From: Paenibacillus sp. FSL R7-0204
Lineage (GTDB): Bacteria > Bacillota > Bacilli > Paenibacillales > Paenibacillaceae
Direction: 5' to 3'
DNA: 64,000 nucleotides
NCBI RefSeq assembly: GCF_038002225.1
Contig: NZ_JBBOCA010000002.1
Span: forward strand, 42,590-106,589
Part shown: piece by piece, positions 60,241 through 64,000 of the stretch
Layout: every line of letters starts with the position of its first letter
Position numbering within the stretch: position 1 is the stretch's first letter
The notes under the pieces: model-generated
Databases searched by the model: none
What the model saw: the letters and a program-made list of their open reading frames with translations, nothing else
Told to the model about the DNA's origin: nothing
Translations under genes and position numbers: made by a program

Positions 60241-62571
60241 ATGAAATTCAGACAACCGTTCTTCGCCTCGCTGAAGCGGCACCCTACCTACATGAAGCTT
60301 ATTTTTTACTTTGTCAGTGCGAACGTTCTGGTCTTAGGGGTATCCTTCGTCCTGCTCTATGGGCAATCTTCCAAGACCCTGCTGGAGGAAATCGGTGATC
60401 ATTCGGAATCCCTCCTCGTGAACGGGGCCCGGAATACGTCACGGCTGATGGAATGGGCACTTGATTTCAGCTTCTCTTCCAGCAATGACAGTGCGCTTAA
60501 GGTGTATGCCCTTTCGGACCATTACAGCGATTTCGAGACTTATGAGGTATGGAGCCAGCTGATGGACATTAAGAACGCCAACCCTTCCATTGATTCCGTC
60601 TATCTCATTAACGATTATACGAATACGGTCATTGACTCCAGACTTGGGTTAAATGATACCGCAGCTTTTTATGATCAGGATATTATTAAGCGCTTACGTG
60701 ACCCGGAAACAGCGAACCACAGCGTGCTTATTCCGCGAACCTTGTCCCTCCCCCTTACAGGGAATACACCCAAAGAAGTGATGACCATCGTCAGATTTTA
60801 TGAAAAAGGCAGCTCTATCTCCGCGTTCGTCATGAATGTGGATACCCATAATCTCATGACCCTGCTGCAGAATAATTCAAACTTCGCGAGCCGGTCAATC
60901 ACCGTGCTGAATGACCGGGATGAGACGATTTTTAGCAGCACGCCAATGAATCCGCAGCAGATTGCCGAGCTCAGAAGCCACGGGATGAAGGGAGCCAGCG
61001 GCTGGAAGCTGTTTCAGCCCCAGGATCAGGGGGAGAAGCTGGTGGTCTATGCCGATTCCTCCGTTAAGGGCATCCAGGACTGGACCTTCATTGAGATGAT
61101 CCCGAAGTCCGCCATTCTGAATAAAATCACGGTCCTGCGCGATACGAGTCTGATCCTGTTCCTCGTCTTGTTCGCGGCCTCTCTGGCGGTGATTATTCTA
61201 ATCTCCAAACGGGTGTACTCACCCATTCAGGAGCTGATCAGCCGGGTCATGCGGCAGCATCAGGCGGAGAAGCCCGGCCTTGGGGCGAACGCCAATGAAC
61301 TCGAATACTTATCGAGCGTTTTTACCTCGCAGCATAATCAGATTCACGAGCTTACCGAGCAATGGCGGCATAATAAATTTCTGGGCAGAGAGCGGTTCTT
61401 AAGGGATTTCCTGGGGGAGACGTACCATTCGGCAGCGGAGATCCGCGCTCAATTCGTGGAATGGGGGATTGATCTGCCGAGCGATGAATTGTCCGTAGCT
61501 ATTTTCCGGATCGACCACTTCGCAGAATTCTCGGGAGTGTACCCGGAGAAGGACCGGCGCCTGCTCCGGTTCGCGATGTCCAATATTATTCAAGAGTCGC
61601 TTCAATCGTCCAGGCACAGGCTGCAGACGGTAGATATGGGGGACGACCATGTGGCTGTAGTCTTATCGGCTCCGTTGTCAGAGGAATTCGCGAGGGAGCT
61701 GCAAGTGGCAGGGCAGCTGATCCAGCAGTATTTGTCCGTGGGTACCACCGTGGCCTGGGGCCGGACATTACCTGGCTTAACCGACATGCATGAGGTATAT
61801 CTGGAGACATATGATCTGACGCAGGAGAGGTTCCGGTTCGGACACCGGTCGCTCATTGTGAAGGAATGGCTGCCCGCTGCACCCGGGGAATTATATCATT
61901 TGCCTGTGAGCCAGGAGCGGCAGATCGCCCAGGCCATACTCAAGGGGGACGCCGCCGTCATTCTGGAGGTCTTACGCTCAGCGGTAGTGAAGCTGCGGGA
62001 ACTGCCTTATTTTGAATGTAAAATGTCGCTGATCACCTTGTTCATGGACATCCGCCGGCTCATCCAGGAGCATTCCTCCCAGCCGCTGCCCAGCTCGTGG
62101 GGATTGACGTCCATCGAGAAACAGATCATTCGGCAGGAAACTATGGATAACGTCATGCCCTGGATGGAGGCTTTGATTACCAAGACGCTCGAAGACATTG
62201 CGGCCGCCCGCAGCCAATCCAAGAATATCGCCCTGATCGGACAGGTGGACCAGTTCATCGAGAGTCATCTCACCGACCCGAATCTGTCTGCCACCATGCT
62301 GGCCGATCACCTGTGCTTGTCCGTCAATTATTTCCGCAGTCTGTACAAGGCAGAGACCACCCAGTCCATCACCGATAAAATATCTGAGAAGCGGCTAACC
62401 TTCATCTGCCAGGAGCTCATTGCCTCCGACTCGCCGATCGAGCCCATCGTGCAGCATTTCGGCTTCTCGTCCCTGAACACCTTCTATTCCAGCTTCAAGA
62501 AGGTATACGGCATGACCCCGGCCCAGTACCGGAAGAAATACCGTGCGGGGGATAGCGGGGAAAAGGTGTAG
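60241..62571 (+). CDS. membrane-bound AraC-family regulator of the sugar importer
   Basis: This 776-residue protein has a membrane segment at about 20-42 (LIFYFVSANVLVLGVSFVLL), an extracellular Cache-like sensor of about 250 residues and a second membrane segment at about 298-320 (TSLILFLVLFAASLAVIILI). A cytoplasmic linker with a diverged GGDEF-like fold follows, then a C-terminal AraC helix-turn-helix pair (about 675-770; NLSATMLADHLCLSVNYFRS, ending FGFSSLNTFYSSFKKVYGMT). This is a Paenibacillus-type one-component transmembrane regulator that sits beside Lpl-type importers. The start at 60241 has GGAGG ten bases upstream. It probably activates the divergent permease operon when sugar is present outside (inference). 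Confidence 0.9.
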   Translation: MKFRQPFFASLKRHPTYMKLIFYFVSANVLVLGVSFVLLYGQSSKTLLEEIGDHSESLLVNGARNTSRLMEWALDFSFSSSNDSALKVYALSDHYSDFETYEVWSQLMDIKNANPSIDSVYLINDYTNTVIDSRLGLNDTAAFYDQDIIKRLRDPETANHSVLIPRTLSLPLTGNTPKEVMTIVRFYEKGSSISAFVMNVDTHNLMTLLQNNSNFASRSITVLNDRDETIFSSTPMNPQQIAELRSHGMKGASGWKLFQPQDQGEKLVVYADSSVKGIQDWTFIEMIPKSAILNKITVLRDTSLILFLVLFAASLAVIILISKRVYSPIQELISRVMRQHQAEKPGLGANANELEYLSSVFTSQHNQIHELTEQWRHNKFLGRERFLRDFLGETYHSAAEIRAQFVEWGIDLPSDELSVAIFRIDHFAEFSGVYPEKDRRLLRFAMSNIIQESLQSSRHRLQTVDMGDDHVAVVLSAPLSEEFARELQVAGQLIQQYLSVGTTVAWGRTLPGLTDMHEVYLETYDLTQERFRFGHRSLIVKEWLPAAPGELYHLPVSQERQIAQAILKGDAAVILEVLRSAVVKLRELPYFECKMSLITLFMDIRRLIQEHSSQPLPSSWGLTSIEKQIIRQETMDNVMPWMEALITKTLEDIAAARSQSKNIALIGQVDQFIESHLTDPNLSATMLADHLCLSVNYFRSLYKAETTQSITDKISEKRLTFICQELIASDSPIEPIVQHFGFSSLNTFYSSFKKVYGMTPAQYRKKYRAGDSGEKV

Positions 62572-62607
62572 GGCAAGTGAAACCTATACATTCTTATATT
62601 TGCGCGC

Positions 62608-62640
62608 AAAAAAGCGATAAGGATATGTTCCTTAACGCTT
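62608..62640 (-). terminator. terminator of the PhnB-like gene
   Basis: Minus strand AAGCGTTAAGG-AACATAT-CCTTATCGCTT followed by six T residues, about 30 bases after the stop codon. Confidence 0.85.
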
Positions 62641-62668
62641 GTGTTGGTATTCCAGCAAGTTGCCGCTT

Positions 62669-63586
62669 TTATTCTCCCTTATAGGCCTTACGCAGCTCCG
62701 TAAGCTCAAACTTCTTCATCTGCAGAAAAGCCTTCGTCACACGCGCCAGCTGCTCCGGCGTACCCTTCTTCATCATCTCATTCATCTCCGCCGGAATAAT
62801 CTGCCAGGAGATGCCGAAGGCATCCTTCAGCCAGCCGCATTGCTCGGCTTCAGGAACTGCAGACAGCTTGTCCCAGTAGTAGTCAATCTCTTCCTGAGAA
62901 TCGCAGGATACCATGAAGGAGACCGCTTCATTGAAGCTGAACTGATGATTATGCGCACTGTCCATTACCGTGAACCACAGATTCTCCAGCATGAAGTCCG
63001 CGAACATAACCGTTCCTTCCTGATCCGGCGCTGAGCCTGCCGGGTAGCGGGTAAGAAGACCTTGCCGCGAATCCTTGAATACGGATAAGTAGAAGGACAT
63101 CGCCTCCTCGGCCTTCCCGCACTGATCCCCCACGAACAACAAGGAAGGAATAATCGCAGGCCGCTCTTCCCCTGCCGGGTTCGTTAGAATCAGCTGCCAG
63201 GACACTCCGAACTTATCCTGAATCCAGCCGTACCGCTCACTGAACGGATACTTGCCGAGCGGCATCAGAGCGGTGCCGCCTTTCGCTAACTTATTCCACA
63301 CCTCATCTAATCTCTCTGCTGCATCCTTTTCCCGTGAGGGATCAAAATTCACAAAGAAAGACACCGACGGATTCAGCTTGAAATAAGGACCTCCGCTGAT
63401 CGCCATAAACGGCTGCCCCCAGACCTCAAAAGAGACCTGACCCGCATCGCCGGAGGGCGTATCATGAATCGTGTTCACACTCGTAACCTTGGAATCCGGA
63501 AACACAGCAGCGTAAAAGCGGGCGGCTTCTGCCGCCTCCTTGTCATACCATAGATGCGGGACAATTCTCTGTCTGATGCTGGCCAC
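62669..63586 (-). CDS. tandem PhnB-like (VOC superfamily) protein
   Basis: This is a 305-residue protein built of two PhnB-like glyoxalase/VOC units. Unit 1 (about 5-135) has RIVPHLWYDKEAAEAARFYA and ends GWIQDKFGVSWQLI. Unit 2 (about 145-285) has PSLLFVGDQCGKAEEAMSFY and ends GWLKDAFGISWQII. Each carries the paired motif typical of the proteins annotated as 3-demethylubiquinone-9 3-methyltransferase-like. The true reaction is unknown. The start is GTG 63586 with GAGGAGG seven bases upstream. Confidence 0.87.
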   Translation of the reverse strand: MASIRQRIVPHLWYDKEAAEAARFYAAVFPDSKVTSVNTIHDTPSGDAGQVSFEVWGQPFMAISGGPYFKLNPSVSFFVNFDPSREKDAAERLDEVWNKLAKGGTALMPLGKYPFSERYGWIQDKFGVSWQLILTNPAGEERPAIIPSLLFVGDQCGKAEEAMSFYLSVFKDSRQGLLTRYPAGSAPDQEGTVMFADFMLENLWFTVMDSAHNHQFSFNEAVSFMVSCDSQEEIDYYWDKLSAVPEAEQCGWLKDAFGISWQIIPAEMNEMMKKGTPEQLARVTKAFLQMKKFELTELRKAYKGE

Positions 63587-63730
63587 AACGATTCCTCCTC
63601 AGTCTCCTGTCCGTTCCGATCCAGGGACAGGGATAGGACTTCAATTTGCTTTATTATACACTAAAGGGAGGCTGCTTTATTCTTTAATAGCTTTCAAGGT
63701 ATACTATAAAGAAAACACGAGGACCTATCA

Positions 63731-63981
63731 ATGGACAATATCGAGGACAAATATAAGGCTGCGCTGGCATATATCAAGGAACTTGAGCTGGAGATCAGCC
63801 GGCTAAGAGCTCTCCTGGGACATACAGAGGAGAAGGGCGAAACGACACCTTTTCCTGAAAAATCCATGCCGGCCGCTTGCACCGGAGTCATGTCAACAAA
63901 GAAGAAGTAGGAATTTATGATTATATCGATCTCCAGGTCCCTATGCTTATGGGGATGTTTAAGAAAGAGGTGAAGGGTTAA
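63731..63981 (+). pseudogene. deletion scar of a TOTE-type primase-helicase gene
   Basis: ATG 63731 (GAGG nine bases upstream) opens a frame of 59 codons starting MDNIEDKYKAALAYIKELEL and EISRLRALLGHTEEKGETT. This is the coiled-coil start (xxRLRALLG) typical of TOTE conflict-system primase-helicase proteins; it stops at 63908-63910. In another frame, 63859-63981 reads KIHAGRLHRSHVNKEEVGIY, DYIDLQVPMLMGMFKKEVKG, stop. This closely resembles the C-terminal end of the same proteins (AGRLHR...EVxIYDYxDxxVPML...KG). The roughly thousand-residue middle (primase and helicase core) is missing and the two ends are joined out of frame near 63860. A 59-residue product could still be made, but the gene is dead. 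Confidence 0.6.
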
Positions 63982-64000
63982 AAAAAGGACACTGGAATAC

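Overview
The window looks like a Paenibacillus-type chromosome (spore-forming Firmicute). Base composition is roughly balanced, most genes have strong AGGAGG-type ribosome sites (with frequent TTG/GTG starts), promoters follow the sigma-A TTGACA/TATAAT pattern, one promoter carries a Gram-positive LexA box, surface proteins end in SLH modules, and there is a LysM-GH18 spore-type hydrolase. No CRISPR array, rRNA or intact insertion sequence was seen. One tRNA, tRNA-Leu(CAG), lies at 1975-2058 on the minus strand.

Layout. 1-8 kb: a partial AraC-type regulator divergent from a Gfo/Idh/MocA oxidoreductase, tRNA-Leu, an XRE regulator fused to a C39-peptidase-like domain, AraC-GyrI and GNAT genes, and a LysM-GH18 protein. 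8-14 kb: a domain-permuted GH3 beta-glycosidase and an SOS-type promoter driving a radical-SAM/TIGR03915 putative DNA-repair pair. 13.9-14.9 kb: a small AT-rich patch with a broken gene, an orphan gene and a serine-recombinase remnant. 15-28 kb: phosphoketolase with its GntR regulator, a receiver-BTAD regulator, a large SLH surface protein with a C-type-lectin-like domain, and a GH94 phosphorylase. 28-36.5 kb: a LytTR-DUF3021 pair, then an RNA-repair locus (pnkp, hen1, rlaP) divergent from two WYL-domain regulators. 36.5-42 kb: a small XRE/DUF6809 pair with twin operators, an ArsR regulator and a saccharopine-dehydrogenase-like gene sharing a 16-bp operator, pectate lyase, and membrane proteins. 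42-50 kb: a two-component system, a GNAT, a YgbA-like protein, a Doc/AbrB toxin-antitoxin pair, a copper-amine-oxidase-N protein, and tandem HI0933-type flavoproteins. 50-62.6 kb: a giant SLH-anchored PL8 lyase, then GH130 with a sugar ABC importer lacking its own ATPase, divergent from a membrane AraC regulator. The right edge has a PhnB-type protein and the deletion scar of a TOTE-type primase-helicase gene.

How the genes work together. Much of the window serves plant-polysaccharide use: pectate lyase, PL8 lyase, GH3, GH94 and GH130 enzymes, an oligosaccharide importer and a phosphoketolase shunt. Most of these units are paired with a local regulator or an operator-like palindrome. The most interesting system is the RNA-repair locus: a three-domain Pnkp end-healing and ligase protein, Hen1 3'-end methyltransferase and the RlaP nucleotidyltransferase, under probable WYL control. 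One copy of a dispersed, structured intergenic repeat lies inside that locus. The other copy is at 55.3 kb, and its stem shows paired changes. Three gene remnants (a YgjP-type metallopeptidase, a serine recombinase, a TOTE primase-helicase) show past gene loss.
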